Positions 32,542 through 43,309 of a DNA stretch of 64,000 bases are shown here, one piece after another. The notes below the pieces were generated by a model. That model did not search any database and was not told where the DNA came from. It worked only from the letters and a program-made list of their open reading frames with translations. Positions within the stretch are counted from its first letter, which is position 1. Each line of letters starts with the position of its first letter. Source of the stretch: Norana najaformis (Eukaryota; Annelida; Clitellata; Crassiclitellata; Hormogastridae); assembly GCA_964023275.1 (NCBI GenBank), contig OZ029915.1:37575073-37639072 (forward strand), read 5' to 3'. The position numbers and the translations under genes are program-made.

Positions 32542-35500
32542 AACTCCGCCACAGGGGACTGCAAGCCAGCAGTCCCTTGCGCCGGTCCTAAGCCCGGATA
32601 AAGGAGGAAGGTTTGCCAGATGGGTGTCGATACTCTGGCAGTAAAAACCAAGACGATTGAAATCTGATGCCAAACAAAAAGGATGCAAGTACATGCCGGC
32701 TCGGACGTCCCCCGGTAAAACAAGGTCCGCGAAACCAATCGAGCGATCGGGGTTGGATCGACAAATTAGCTACCGAAAGAAAAAGTCTGAAGCCCGCAAG
32801 AGAAATGATATCGGTGGGCACATGGAATGTCCGCACCCTATGGGCGGCAGGGAAGCTGGAGATGCTGGAAGAGGAAATGTCAAGATACAGATGCGACATA
32901 CTTGGAATATCAGAGATGCGTTGGACACAATCAGGCGAGATGAGGAATGGAGGAATAATATGGTCTGGAGATCCCAGCAGACATGAGGCAGGAGTGGGAT
33001 TTCTGCTCAGCAACAGAGCCAGAAATGCACTCATCCGCTACAGACCCGTGAACAAAAGGATGATGCTGGCACAGTTCAGTGCACAACCATTCAACATAAC
33101 AACAATTCAGGTTTACGCACCAACGGCTGAAAGCAGTGAAGAGGAGATTGAAGACTTCTACTCAAAGTTGACAGAGCTGATCGGAGAGGTACAGAAGAAG
33201 GATACACTCATAATTGGAGGAGACTGGAACGCTAAAATCGGTACTGATAGAACGGGATGGGAAGGAGTTATGGGCAAATATGGTTTTGGAGACCGGAATG
33301 AAAGGGGTGAAAGACTACTGGAGTTTGCGGTAGACAATGACCTGACCATCTGCAATACAAGATTCCAACAAAAACAATGTCGAAAGTGGACATGGCGCTC
33401 CAGTGATGGACAAACAAGAAACATGATTGATATGATCTTAATAAGACGAAAGTGGAACACAGCAGTTCAACTATGCCGTACTTTTCAAGGTGCTGACATA
33501 GACTCGGACCACAGCTTGGTCATGGCAAACATCAAACTGAAGCTAAAGAAAAAGCATGAGCCATGCTTTGTGAAGCGAAGGAACATTGAAAGACTGAAGG
33601 AGGAGTCTACCAGGATCAAGTACCAACAGGCGTTAGGAAGGAATTTAAAAGAACTTGAGGAAGAGCAGGACTTGGAAAGCAGAACAGAAAAACTAACTGC
33701 AGCAATAAACAATGCGATAGAGGAGGCGGTTCCAGAAGAAGAAAAGATCAAGCAAAAGTGGATAACACAGGAGACATTGCGGCTGATACAGGAAAAGAGG
33801 GAGCTAAAACTCAAAAGAGACACATCACAGGTAGCAGAACGGAAATACAAGGAGAGTTGCAACAGGGTGAGGAAGGCAGCAAGAGAGGATAAAGCACAAT
33901 GGTTGGAACAGCAGTGCAGGGAAATTGAAAAGAACTTTGGAGAAGGCAAAAGCAGAGAAGTCTACAAAATGATAAGAAATGTAAACAGAAACTGGCAACC
34001 GAGACTCACAGCAATAAAAGACGAGAAGGCTAAAATGCTAACAACAAAGGAAGATATAATACAGCGATGGACGGAATATTGCAGTGAATTATATAGCGAA
34101 CAGCCAAATCAAGATCTTACTAGAGAGATAATAAAAGAACTAAAGGCTATCTCCCCTCCGACGACGGAAACAAACACAGACATATTGTTAGAGGAAGTTC
34201 AAAAAGCGATAACAAGGTTAAAAAACAATAAAAGCCCTGGTAGAGACAACATCACGGGAGAAATGATCAAGCATGGAGGAGATCTTCTGTTGGGTGAAAT
34301 CCACAGGTTATGTAACATGGCATGGGAGCAAGGACAAGCACCGGAAGAGTGGAAGAAGTCGATATTGGTAACAATCTACAAAAAGGGAAGCCCATTGGAA
34401 TGTAACAACTACCGCACCATTGCGCTGATAAGCCACCTGGGCAAGGTGCTGATGATGGTATTGGCGGAAAGATTAAGGAGCCAGATGGAGGAATACTTGA
34501 CGGATGAGCAGGCGGGATTTCGGAAGGATAGAAGCACGATACAACAAATCTTGGCTTTAAGACTAATAGCAGAAAAAGCAAGGCGAAAGAATAAAAAGGT
34601 ATACAACTGTTTTGTAGACTTTAAGAAGGCATTTGACAGTGTAGACCAGAACGTGACATGGGCCGTTCTACAATCGTATGGGGTTGACAACAAACTGATT
34701 CAGTTGTTACGAGACATAAATGGTACTTCACAAGCGGCGGTCAGGACATGTGGCAAGTTGGGACCGTGGTTTAGAACCAACAGGGGTATGAGACAGGGCG
34801 ATCCAATATCGCCCATGGTGTTTATAACAGATTTGGAAAGAGCAATGGACAGGGTCAAGAGCAAAGGAATATCAGTTCAGGGAATATGCATAAACAATTT
34901 ACGTTTTGCAGATGATGTGGACATATTGGAGGAGGGACCTACAGAGCTGGAGTGCACAACACGAATGCTGAATGAAGAAGCAAAGAAATATGGACTGTAC
35001 ATGAACTTTGATAAGACAAAAACAATGGTATTTGGCGACAAAAACATCACCCAGCAGATAGTGGTTGAAAGAATGCAGCTGGAGAATGTAGAGAGGTTCA
35101 CTTATCTTGGAAGTAATATGACATATGACCTAGATTGCAAAAGTGAAATAAAGATACGAATAGCGAGGGGAATAGCAGTGTTGAAAGCAATGGATAAAAC
35201 TTGGAAGAGCAGAGCAATCAGCATGAAAACAAAACTGGAGGTATTAAAGACATGTGTATTTAGCACCATGATGTATGGATGTGAGACATGGGTCCTGACA
35301 AAAGACTCACGACGGAGAGTCTTGGCATTTGAAAGAAAATGTTACAGAAAAATCCTAAGGATCGGATGGACTCAGAAGATTAGGAATGAAGAGGTTTACG
35401 AAAGAGTGGCTATAACCGAGAATCTACTGCAGAAGGTTATTCAGCGAAAACTTGGATTGTTTGGACATATCTGTAGAATGAAGGATGACAGAAATATTAA

Positions 35501-35692
35501 GACTCTGATGTTTGGAATTATGGAAGGTACGAACAAGAGAGGCAGACCACATCGAGAGTGGGTGGATGACATTGAGGAGTGGTGTGGCGCGGACTTGCAG
35601 AGACTGGGACATGCGGCTCAAAACAGAATCGAGTGGAGACACATTGTGAAACGGGCATCGGACACCTACGGGCATTGAGCCCACGGTTGTTG
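32542..35692 (+). mobile_element. Full-length RTE-clade non-LTR retrotransposon with intact ORF
   Basis: A 3.15-kb unit bounded by perfect direct repeats ATTGTAGGTGAATTTA at 32526-32541 and 35693-35708, read as a 16-bp target-site duplication. The 5' UTR is about 125 bp and includes AAGCCCGGATAAAGGAGGA. One long ORF follows, and the 3' UTR is very short, ending in GTTGTTG just before the second repeat. Size, single ORF, APE-type endonuclease plus reverse transcriptase and short 3' tail fit the RTE clade. The intact ORF and identical duplications indicate recent insertion. Confidence 0.9.
32667..35678 (+). CDS. RTE-type endonuclease / reverse transcriptase, 1003 aa
   Basis: One uninterrupted ORF from ATG to TGA. 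Residues about 47-290 are an exonuclease-endonuclease-phosphatase (APE-like) domain: GTWNVRTLW with catalytic N54, LGISEMRW with E83, GGDWNAKIG, and SDH near 280-282. A basic, coiled linker follows. The reverse transcriptase domain spans about 500-770: NNKSPGRDNITGEMIKHGG, NNYRTIALISHLGKVLMMVL, EQAGFRKDRSTIQQI, VDFKKAFDSVD, RQGDPISP and the active-site FADDVD (aspartates near 749-750). The C-terminal region (MMYGCETWVLTKDSRRRVLAFE, RKLGLFGHICRM, GRPHREWVDDIEEW) is typical of RTE and CFDP2-like proteins. It would nick target DNA and copy its own RNA there. No gag-like ORF precedes it. Completeness suggests potential activity, which is untested. Confidence 0.93.
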   Translation: MPNKKDASTCRLGRPPVKQGPRNQSSDRGWIDKLATERKSLKPAREMISVGTWNVRTLWAAGKLEMLEEEMSRYRCDILGISEMRWTQSGEMRNGGIIWSGDPSRHEAGVGFLLSNRARNALIRYRPVNKRMMLAQFSAQPFNITTIQVYAPTAESSEEEIEDFYSKLTELIGEVQKKDTLIIGGDWNAKIGTDRTGWEGVMGKYGFGDRNERGERLLEFAVDNDLTICNTRFQQKQCRKWTWRSSDGQTRNMIDMILIRRKWNTAVQLCRTFQGADIDSDHSLVMANIKLKLKKKHEPCFVKRRNIERLKEESTRIKYQQALGRNLKELEEEQDLESRTEKLTAAINNAIEEAVPEEEKIKQKWITQETLRLIQEKRELKLKRDTSQVAERKYKESCNRVRKAAREDKAQWLEQQCREIEKNFGEGKSREVYKMIRNVNRNWQPRLTAIKDEKAKMLTTKEDIIQRWTEYCSELYSEQPNQDLTREIIKELKAISPPTTETNTDILLEEVQKAITRLKNNKSPGRDNITGEMIKHGGDLLLGEIHRLCNMAWEQGQAPEEWKKSILVTIYKKGSPLECNNYRTIALISHLGKVLMMVLAERLRSQMEEYLTDEQAGFRKDRSTIQQILALRLIAEKARRKNKKVYNCFVDFKKAFDSVDQNVTWAVLQSYGVDNKLIQLLRDINGTSQAAVRTCGKLGPWFRTNRGMRQGDPISPMVFITDLERAMDRVKSKGISVQGICINNLRFADDVDILEEGPTELECTTRMLNEEAKKYGLYMNFDKTKTMVFGDKNITQQIVVERMQLENVERFTYLGSNMTYDLDCKSEIKIRIARGIAVLKAMDKTWKSRAISMKTKLEVLKTCVFSTMMYGCETWVLTKDSRRRVLAFERKCYRKILRIGWTQKIRNEEVYERVAITENLLQKVIQRKLGLFGHICRMKDDRNIKTLMFGIMEGTNKRGRPHREWVDDIEEWCGADLQRLGHAAQNRIEWRHIVKRASDTYGH

Positions 35693-35708
35693 ATTGTAGG
35701 TGAATTTA
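35693..35708 (+). repeat. 3' target-site duplication of the RTE element
   Basis: Perfect 16-bp copy of 32526-32541, directly after the GTTGTTG tail of the element. Confidence 0.85.
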
Positions 35709-36184
35709 TGGTACTTCTTTTCTTTTTAGTTTAGCATACCCTGCAACGTGCCAAATGTCAGTTGCATTTTAATTAAGATGCCGGAAAAACACACTACCGG
35801 TGTACGTATAAATAAAAACTAAGTGGAAAACACACGAGCACGAGAACTTGACCGACTGCAGCCACATACATCATGTATTATGGCAGTGTGTTAATTTTAA
35901 TTCATGATCAGATATGTGAGTGTGTGCTTCTGGCTGCAGAGACATATCTTAGGTATAATTTATATGAAAATGAAGCTGTCTCAGTTGGCTTAGTAACTGA
36001 CATCAGTTTTTATGCTTGAGATTTAAACCAGAGTTAAAGTCATTGAGGTCTGCATGTTATCCGACATTTTGCTATCAGTATCTTAACATCTGGATTTCAG
36101 TTTTTGTGTGTCTTATAGAAGCTTTACTGCATATTTCTGAATTTTTGGTTTAAATGCAAGTTTCTTGTAATAATAATAATAATG

Positions 36185-36955
36185 AACCATTTACTAAGGT
36201 CATAGCATGCATGATGTCAAAGAGAAGCAAGAATGTATCTCAATTGTATCTCAATTTGACATACGGGATATTCGTAGAATTAGATCTCTTTTGCCTCAAA
36301 CTGTCTTGATTCAACTAGCTATTGCATTGGTTTCCAGCAGACTTGACTACTGTAACTCACTTCTTATTGGCTTCACTAAGGGAGATTTGCACAAACAACA
36401 GCAGATGGTTCAAAATTCTCTCATTGAAGCCATAACAGGAACCCCTAAATATCAGCATATTAAACCAATGTTACATTCATTTTTGCACTGTCCACCCTTT
36501 GAGCAAATAATGAATTTCAAAATCTGTCTGATAGCTCACAAAGTACTACAATTAAATCAACTAACCGATCTACGTTCCATGCTCACCCCTCGTAGTAACA
36601 GATATTGAATTCAATCAATGGACGCTGTGGCTCTTGCTGTGCTCCAAACCTGAACAGTGTTGGGCTCTTGGGTCTTCTGGGTAGCTGGTCCAAAGTTTTG
36701 GAATTTGCTGCCCAGTTCAGTTTGTTTTGTCAGTTCTATGACATCATTCGGGTCTAAACACTGAAAAGATGCATCACTTTCAACTTACTCAACCACTAGA
36801 GCCTGGCTTTTGGTTTCTCTGACCTATCGGAATTCAACCTGGCTTCTCCAGTGGATTTTGATTTTGATTGTGATTTTCAATTGAAGTGACCATCGATTGA
36901 TGCCTTGGGCATTATGTTAAAGTCTTTAGATTAGATTAGATTAGATTAGTATCAG
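36185..36955 (+). mobile_element. LINE fragment with RT C-terminal coding region
   Basis: The frame 36207-36608 reads IRRIRSLLPQTVLIQLAIAL, SSRLDYCNSLLIGFTKGD, MVQNSLIEAITGTPKYQHI and FKICLIAHKVLQL, the canonical C-terminal half of L2/CR1-like reverse transcriptases. A degraded WNLLPSS-like part, GTGACCATCGATTGATGCC and a (TTAGA)n tail at 36925-36950 follow. The longest such reading frame here apart from the RTE element. Confidence 0.82.
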
Positions 36956-38830
36956 TTTTTCAAACTGCTTGTTTGTGTTCCGAAACTACACACAAAATTT
37001 CCTAAACTGAGATTGTAAATCTAGTGATTTTTCAAACTAGCTGATCAACTTTTTCAGGAATCATGCAATTGATGCCGTTTGTTTGTGTTACGAGATCAAA
37101 AGCTTGTGTGAGATCAAAAGGCATGTGACTTTTAAATGCAGATTATTTTAGATATTTAAATTTTTACATACAATCCACTTAGTTTAATTTGCAGTTGCTT
37201 CTATTCCAATAATTAGCTGATTATACGAGAAAGAAGGCAGCATTAAGTGTTTCTTGTTTGTAGTTCTTGTGTTTTCGTTGTTTATAACGAAGATGTTAAA
37301 AATTACACACTATCCTACTGCTCATTATTCAAAGCAGTTGAATTATGCATAAAGAATTATGCAATCATGAAGCAATCAAATCATTTATCAAAGTTCAAAT
37401 AAATTGTCTGTTTGTAATTTAATTTAATTGATCTGGCTTAGCTGAAGTTTGTGATAAAACCTAATATTGTCTAAAATCTTCTTTATTTACTTTATCTAAT
37501 GCTGTCTTGTTAATCAATACTGATAGTATCAGCTGATGGTCATTTTGTGGTGATGTTGTTTTGGAGTCGGGAGAATTCACTTCCATGTGGTTTTTGTTCT
37601 GCTATTAAACATCAACCTTTGGCTGCTACTAACCAAACACTGCACCTCGGATACACAAATGCTTCTCAAGCAGACAAACTGTGTACAGTGTGCATATGTA
37701 AGTATGTTCTGTACATGTGAATATAGGTCACATGTTACTTTACATGAACTACATTTGTGTGTGAGGATGTGCAGATATGAGTCTTCTTTTTTCAAAAGAA
37801 GGCCAGTGTGCCTGTATGGTTCTGATGATGTTTTGATTAGATGTTGGCCATGCAGAAAACTGCTTTGAATCATCAATTGTACTAACAGCTCCAGTGATGT
37901 GGTTATATCAGAAATATGCTATGAAACTAAACGCACAATGCATGCATAATGGTTTGGTAATATTTTACCTGATTTTGGTATCTGTGTGGATTTTGTTATT
38001 TATGTGTTGTATTTTGTGCCATTTGCACATCTGGTTCAGACTTTGTCAAGAAATGGAGTAAGCCTGGTTGTGTAAGAAAGTTGTTCATGCTGGTTTCTTG
38101 TGAAATTCTTTTGAGATGCTTGAGAAGTTTTTATCAGATTCAAGATGTTTCAGTGTATAGTTGGATAGGAATCTGACAAGATTGATAAGGAACATGAGTA
38201 ACATTAACTGAAAATGGAAGAGTGGTTGTAGAAGCTGATGTTGGTCTTGTTAATCACCAGGTGGCTGCAGTAGTGTTCTTGCTTGAGCGAAAACCTGTCT
38301 GTCTTTCATCATTAAAAAGCTTGTGCTGATTACATTACAAGAAGGATGCAACGCTGCAGAAAAAGAGGACGATTTTGACTGATTTAGGACATTATCTCTC
38401 AGAGGCTTTATTAAATTATTCTCTACCTAATTCATGCGGAATTCTTTAAAAAAGATTATTTGCTCATATCAAATGCAAATGTTCATTACCTTTGTCATGT
38501 TGGTATGACATTGCCTTTGAAGGTCCTTAGAGATGGCAATGTGAATTTGTCAGTTGTGTATCAGAACTTTGTATTTGGGTCTCTTTGGAGAGACAAGTTC
38601 AGTTATATGAAATGTCTTCTGGGATAATACGCAGCTAAGTTCAAATGTTGCATTTAAGTGTCTATTGATTATTTTTACATGACAAACTAACAAAGCTTTT
38701 GTCTTTTTAGAGGCCTGATATTGCAATGTTTATACTAGAGGCATTCATTTGTTAATTATTTTTTTGTTCTTTAGGTTATGTCATGATAAAATATGATGCC
38801 TTTTTTGTACTTGTCATGGTTGTCAAATGC

Positions 38831-39094
38831 TGTGACACTAATCGTGCGGCTTTCTGTGACATTAGTTGTGCAGCTTTCTGTGACACTGGTTGTTTGGCTT
38901 TCTGTGACACTAGTTGCTCGGCTTTCTGTGACAGTAGTTGCTCGGCTTTCTGTGATGCTAGTTGCTCGGCTTTCTGTGACGCTAGTTGCTCGGCTTTCTG
39001 TGACGCTAGTTGCTCGGCTTTCTGTGACGCTAGTTGCTCGGCTTTCTGTGACGCTAGTTGCTCGGCTTTCTGTGACATTAGTTGCTTGCCATTT
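38831..39094 (+). repeat. 24-bp minisatellite, 11 units
   Basis: Units of TGTGACGCTAGTTGCTCGGC plus TTTC start every 24 bp from 38831. The last five full units are identical; the outer ones are diverged. Since 24 is a multiple of 3, long ORFs appear on both strands (CDASCSAF and SQKAEQLA repeats). I see no start, splice or homology evidence that either is translated. Confidence 0.9.
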
Positions 39095-40939
39095 GTATTG
39101 TGTGTGGAATCTGTGGGTGTGGGAACCACAAGAATGAGTTCAAGTACTATTATTTTCCCATTTGCCTGTAGCAGTAACTTCTGCTCCCTCCCAATCCATA
39201 CCACTGATTAACTTTTCTTGCCTCTTGTAATTCCTGCATGCACTTACTATTTTGTTGTTCCATCATTTATGTTTGGGATTCAGATGTCACTACAGTTTTT
39301 ATTTTATGCAGCATGAAACTTGCTGTCGGTAGTGGCTTTTGCCTTCAGTATCAGTCTGCAGCACATTTTGTATGGCTTCTGGGTTATAGTCTGCTGCTTC
39401 TGCTTCTCTGTGCAATTAGTTTGGAAAACAAAACATTTTATTTACTGATCTCTGTCCTGGCTTGAAATAAAGAGTACTGCCAGTTTACAATGCCGAATGA
39501 GTTCATGTGAAACAAATTAACTAACCTAAATTAACTAATTAATTAATGGCCATTTTAAGACAGTTTACTAGATGCTTAGCATAGAACAATGTGCCATTCT
39601 TATTTCACAGCTCAAGCAGTTGTTCATATAAGTCATACATGTGTAGTTTTTAGGTTTCACAAAAAAACTTAAAATTCGTTATGCAATGGGTCGACCGTAA
39701 CCTTACCTTGGGTGTGTTACTGACAAATACTTTGTGGTTAGTTTCTGTCATGGTACTTTAGAAAATGTTGAGTCGAAATAGGTTCTATTTACACTAATAC
39801 TTAAAGTGACCTCTTGTAGTGTTTGTCAAGAAGACCATTCTAGAAGATGGTTTTAGAAACGTGGTAGTATAGTTCTGAGCCAAAATCCGACTTTCAATCA
39901 TCCCAAACAAAACGGAAGTGTATCCGTAATTTTAGAACCAGTGACAAAGATACCTGTCAGTATTTTTCCATTTAAAATCTCTCTGAAGCCCTGTGGGCTT
40001 ACTAAACTAAATTTGACATTGAACTCCTGCAGCCAAATCTCAATTTTAGCCGACGCACGAATCGGGACATGAGAATCCGAAACATTTAGGTGACTCGGAT
40101 GAATAAATTTGACTGCGAAGCTGAGCATTTGAAGTCGCCGACTGTGATCTCACACCAGGTTGTCATTACAGGCCTAGTCTGTACCCCTCTGACTGTCAGA
40201 AGCAGCTGTATTCTTATTTCAGGCGTTGCTTTTAGAGAAATTACCCTGTTCAGTCGCTGGAGATAGATTGGTGACTGTTTTTACTTCTTTAGTTAGCGTT
40301 AACTCGTTTAGTAGTTTCTTTTCGTAGATTTTTATTATGATTATTGAACCAAAATGGTTTGAATGTCTTCTCGCATTGTTTTGATTTTAGAAATAGTTCG
40401 TACAATTTGGGTTTCTGTGATAGATTGCCCAAGTTTATACTGGACTTCATAGTTTACAGAATTTTTCTAGCAGTCTGTGGACTGATTTTCGATTTCAATC
40501 GAGGGGTGCAGTAAGTGGTTCAACGGGGCAGCGTAGCAAGTAGCAAGTTACAGCTGGCAACCCTTGAAAAGATGGGACTGCGCGTCATTTATATAGCGCA
40601 ATTAATTCCGTGTTATTCCAGGATAAATTCGTCGAATCTCGCCACTTGTAGCGGAGCGCGAGTGGCAGAATACCCGACAGTACAGCTACCGGAGTGGGCT
40701 ATACAAAACCAGCTTCTCCAGACGCAGTAACAGCAGCAATAGAAGCAGAGCAGACCTGGGAATTGATTGATTGGCTGTTTGGTCTGCGCGATGTATCCAG
40801 CTTTAAGATCAGCCATAGACGCCTCCGTCCGTCCGCCGTCCAATTGCTTTATGCTACGACACGCTCGGGGCTGTTCCTGTCCCACACTAAGCAATGGCCG
40901 CCAGTAATTCGACCCGATAAGGTGAGTCTCGTCTGTCGG

Positions 40940-41061
40940 TGGCGGTGGGAGACAAGGACCTTGGCCCAGGTGCTGGTCGACACCCCAAGGGCACCGATAC
41001 ACCGCTCCCACCACTTGCTCAGCACAGCGCAATGATGATTCACGTGTCAGTCTGCCGCCCA

Positions 41062-41125
<64 letters not shown>
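40940..41125 (+). repeat. (CTGT)n microsatellite and flank
   Basis: About 16 tandem TCTG/CTGT units occupy 41061-41124. They explain the long artificial ORFs on both strands here. Confidence 0.85.
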
Positions 41126-41549
41126 GACTAAAAGCGCGGAACCATCGTCGGTAAGCTCTTGTCTCATCCATACACCTACTACAAGGCGCAATTACTCAAG
41201 CTGACGTTCCTGACATTCCTCAAGCTGTCATTGCACAGGCGTAAAAAGCTGGTTTTGTCGGCTCTTGAGTGACGTCGAAATATATTCAAGGATAATCTAC
41301 ATTACAGTTAAGCCTACATTTTACGTTAGACCTGTTCTGGCTGTTCTTGCTCTCCGAGTAGCCGTACAATACAAACACAACTGTTGTTTGATAATGCCCT
41401 CCTTATAAAGTTCAGACGCGCACACTGAAGCTGAGGAAGAGGAAACACGAAGAACCATAAACGGAAGAGGTAAGTTTTCAGATGAGAGCACGATTGTATC
41501 TACAAGAGAGCCGCCAACTTGAGGAGACAGAGAGTAATAGTAAATGTAC

Positions 41550-41770
41550 ACGTTTTTCTATAGCGACCTATGGCCTTGACCCTGCTCATTTTTCGACGAA
41601 ATAATTGGGTGAGATCCTTCACCACCGCTGCCCATTTGAATGGGCGCCACACCATTTAAGGTCTTCCTGAAACAAGACACGGCCGGGACGCGAACCGGCA
41701 TTCTCACGCTCAGAGGCGCCTTGACGTTGGGGCCTACGCGATAACTTAAGTAGCTAACCAGGCCAGTTAC
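41550..41770 (-). repeat. Possible tRNA-derived SINE, second family
   Basis: Read on the minus strand, a T-arm-like GCCGGTTCGCGTCCCGGC segment with a B-box-like GGTTCGCGTCC is followed by a body ending ATGAGCAGGGTCAAGGC, then a tail with TCGCTATAGAAAAACG. The same end sequence recurs at 20337-20384. The A box is unclear, so the tRNA origin is tentative. Confidence 0.5.
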
Positions 41771-41999
41771 ATCACTTGTCAACATTCTCACGAAGATAAT
41801 GACCCCAACTTCAACGAATGCGATGGTCGAAGAGCCGCCGGTCGTGTGTTTTGTTTCACTCAACATCTCCTTAAGATTCGAACTTCTCTGAAGCAGTTCC
41901 CTCCAGAAGGCGTCAAGTAAAGTTTACAATTATTATGTCATTGCACATCGGGTCTGTCCGCCTGCTTTCTGGAGTGCGTTGAGCAACAAATCTGATATA

Positions 42000-42761
42000 A
42001 TCTTCGGGTTTAATTCGCGAAGGAGTGGAAAAAAGTAACCGAGTTTTGCGTAACATTACACGTGCCGTCGACCTACGCAGGCCTACACGAGCGTAGGCCT
42101 GGTCTGTCTTGTCAGCTGCAGCAGCGGCAGACAAGACACGCAGGGGGCTGCTGTACGGGCTGGAGCGTCGCGTTCGAGGAGGCCGCAGAGGCGGCTGGCG
42201 AAGGAGCGGGCTAGCGTCATTCAGCGATCGTCTGCCGTAGGCGTCGTTTGGTTGGCCGCGCGGTTGCGTAATAGCCAAGGAACGGACTGACGAACGGACG
42301 GACGCAGTGGTAGCAGCACATGTCTAGGAACATCTAGGCCCGTTGCTTCACCTCCTCCATCTGCCTCCTCGTGCTCCTAGTCGACGGCGGGGCCGGCCAC
42401 TCAGCGCTTGATCTGGCCGCGACGTACGCCGGCTGGGCACTGCATTTATTAATAGACGCTGGGCCTGTGTACACCTGGCTGATTTACAGGCGCTTGTCAC
42501 ACCCTCGCTTATCTTGAATAGTCTGTAGGTTCGGGGCTGCGGACGGACGGACGGACGGACGGATGGTGTTGAGATAATAACTGGTCTTCCGAAGATCGTC
42601 ATATCCCTCCGAGATCCGGACGGTTAGCGCAGAAAGTCTGTGGAGCGATTGGTTGCTGAAGCAAAGACAGGCAGCGTCGGTGCTTCAGTCCTCTGCCTCA
42701 TCCTAGAACTTTCCGGAGATCGAACGATTGCGAACAGGTTTTTTACTGTCACAGAGTGCAG
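42000..42761. promoter_or_regulatory. CpG-rich block, possible orphan promoter / first exon
   Basis: GC and CpG content rise sharply, unlike the AT-rich surroundings, and then fall after about 42750. A good donor GAGTGCAG|GTTAGT occurs at 42761 on the + strand. Two short perfect hairpins (CAGGCCTAC/GTAGGCCTG, 42078-42101; TGTCTTGTC/GACAAGACA, 42105-42138) and (GGAC)n at about 42540-42562 lie inside. No convincing coding exon or gene identity; strand is undetermined. Confidence 0.35.
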
Positions 42762-43309
42762 GTTAGTTGAATGGAATAAAATAAGAAATGTCTTTAGAAC
42801 TTAGGTTGACATTTTGAGGCGCCTGATCGTAGAACATGATTTTGCGGAATTGTTCCCGAGGCGGGCTTAATAATGAAATACAGGAATTCTAGAGCTATGA
42901 CGAGAGCTTACTGAAAACTCGGTTGAAGAACGAACCCAGATGATCGGTGCCTAAAAGCCAGAAGCAGTTGCAGTATTGTTTGTATGCATGCATCTGAAAT
43001 TCTGAATGTTTGTGTGGCGCCTTTAAAGAACCTGTCAAAGCCCTTGAGCAGATTGGCCAGTTCCTTTCAACTAATTTATGACCGGTTTTGCTGAGGGGAG
43101 GAAGAAGCCGCGTCGGAGAAATGAATCAGGCTTGCGAATAACGGAGGAGTGAAGAGAATTGCATGTAGTGCATTGTCAGATTTATGGAGATTTGTCATAT
43201 TCGTCATGCCAGTCTAATGATGACTGTATTAAGTGATGAGTACAATCCACGCACTTTGTGCAGTTAACTGCCTTCATTAAACTATGACTGGTACACCCCA
43301 TCATGTTTT

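Larger units (their letters stand above)
35709..42000. other. Intergenic or intronic DNA outside the listed repeats
   Basis: Apart from the LINE at 36185-36955, the 24-bp minisatellite, the CTGT array and the SINE at 41550-41770, I see no supported gene. The minus-strand ORF at 39898-40128 (ending TGSKITDTLPFCLG) is unrecognised and lacks clear splice sites. Confidence 0.45.

Noticed and set aside
33485-33949. Antisense ORFs inside the RTE element
   Set aside because: Shadows of the 1003-codon sense ORF.
40895-40930. ATGGCCGCCAGT as a start codon of a new gene
   Set aside because: The frame stops after eight codons (MAASNSTR), just before a GTGAGT donor, so it cannot continue into a further exon.
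40613-41191. 192-codon minus-strand ORF with DRQT repeats
   Set aside because: Its centre is the translated (CTGT)n array and the flanks have no homology I can name.
41913-42278. 121-codon Arg/Pro-rich minus-strand ORF
   Set aside because: Starts with TTG and lies in the CpG-rich block, where stop codons are rare by composition.
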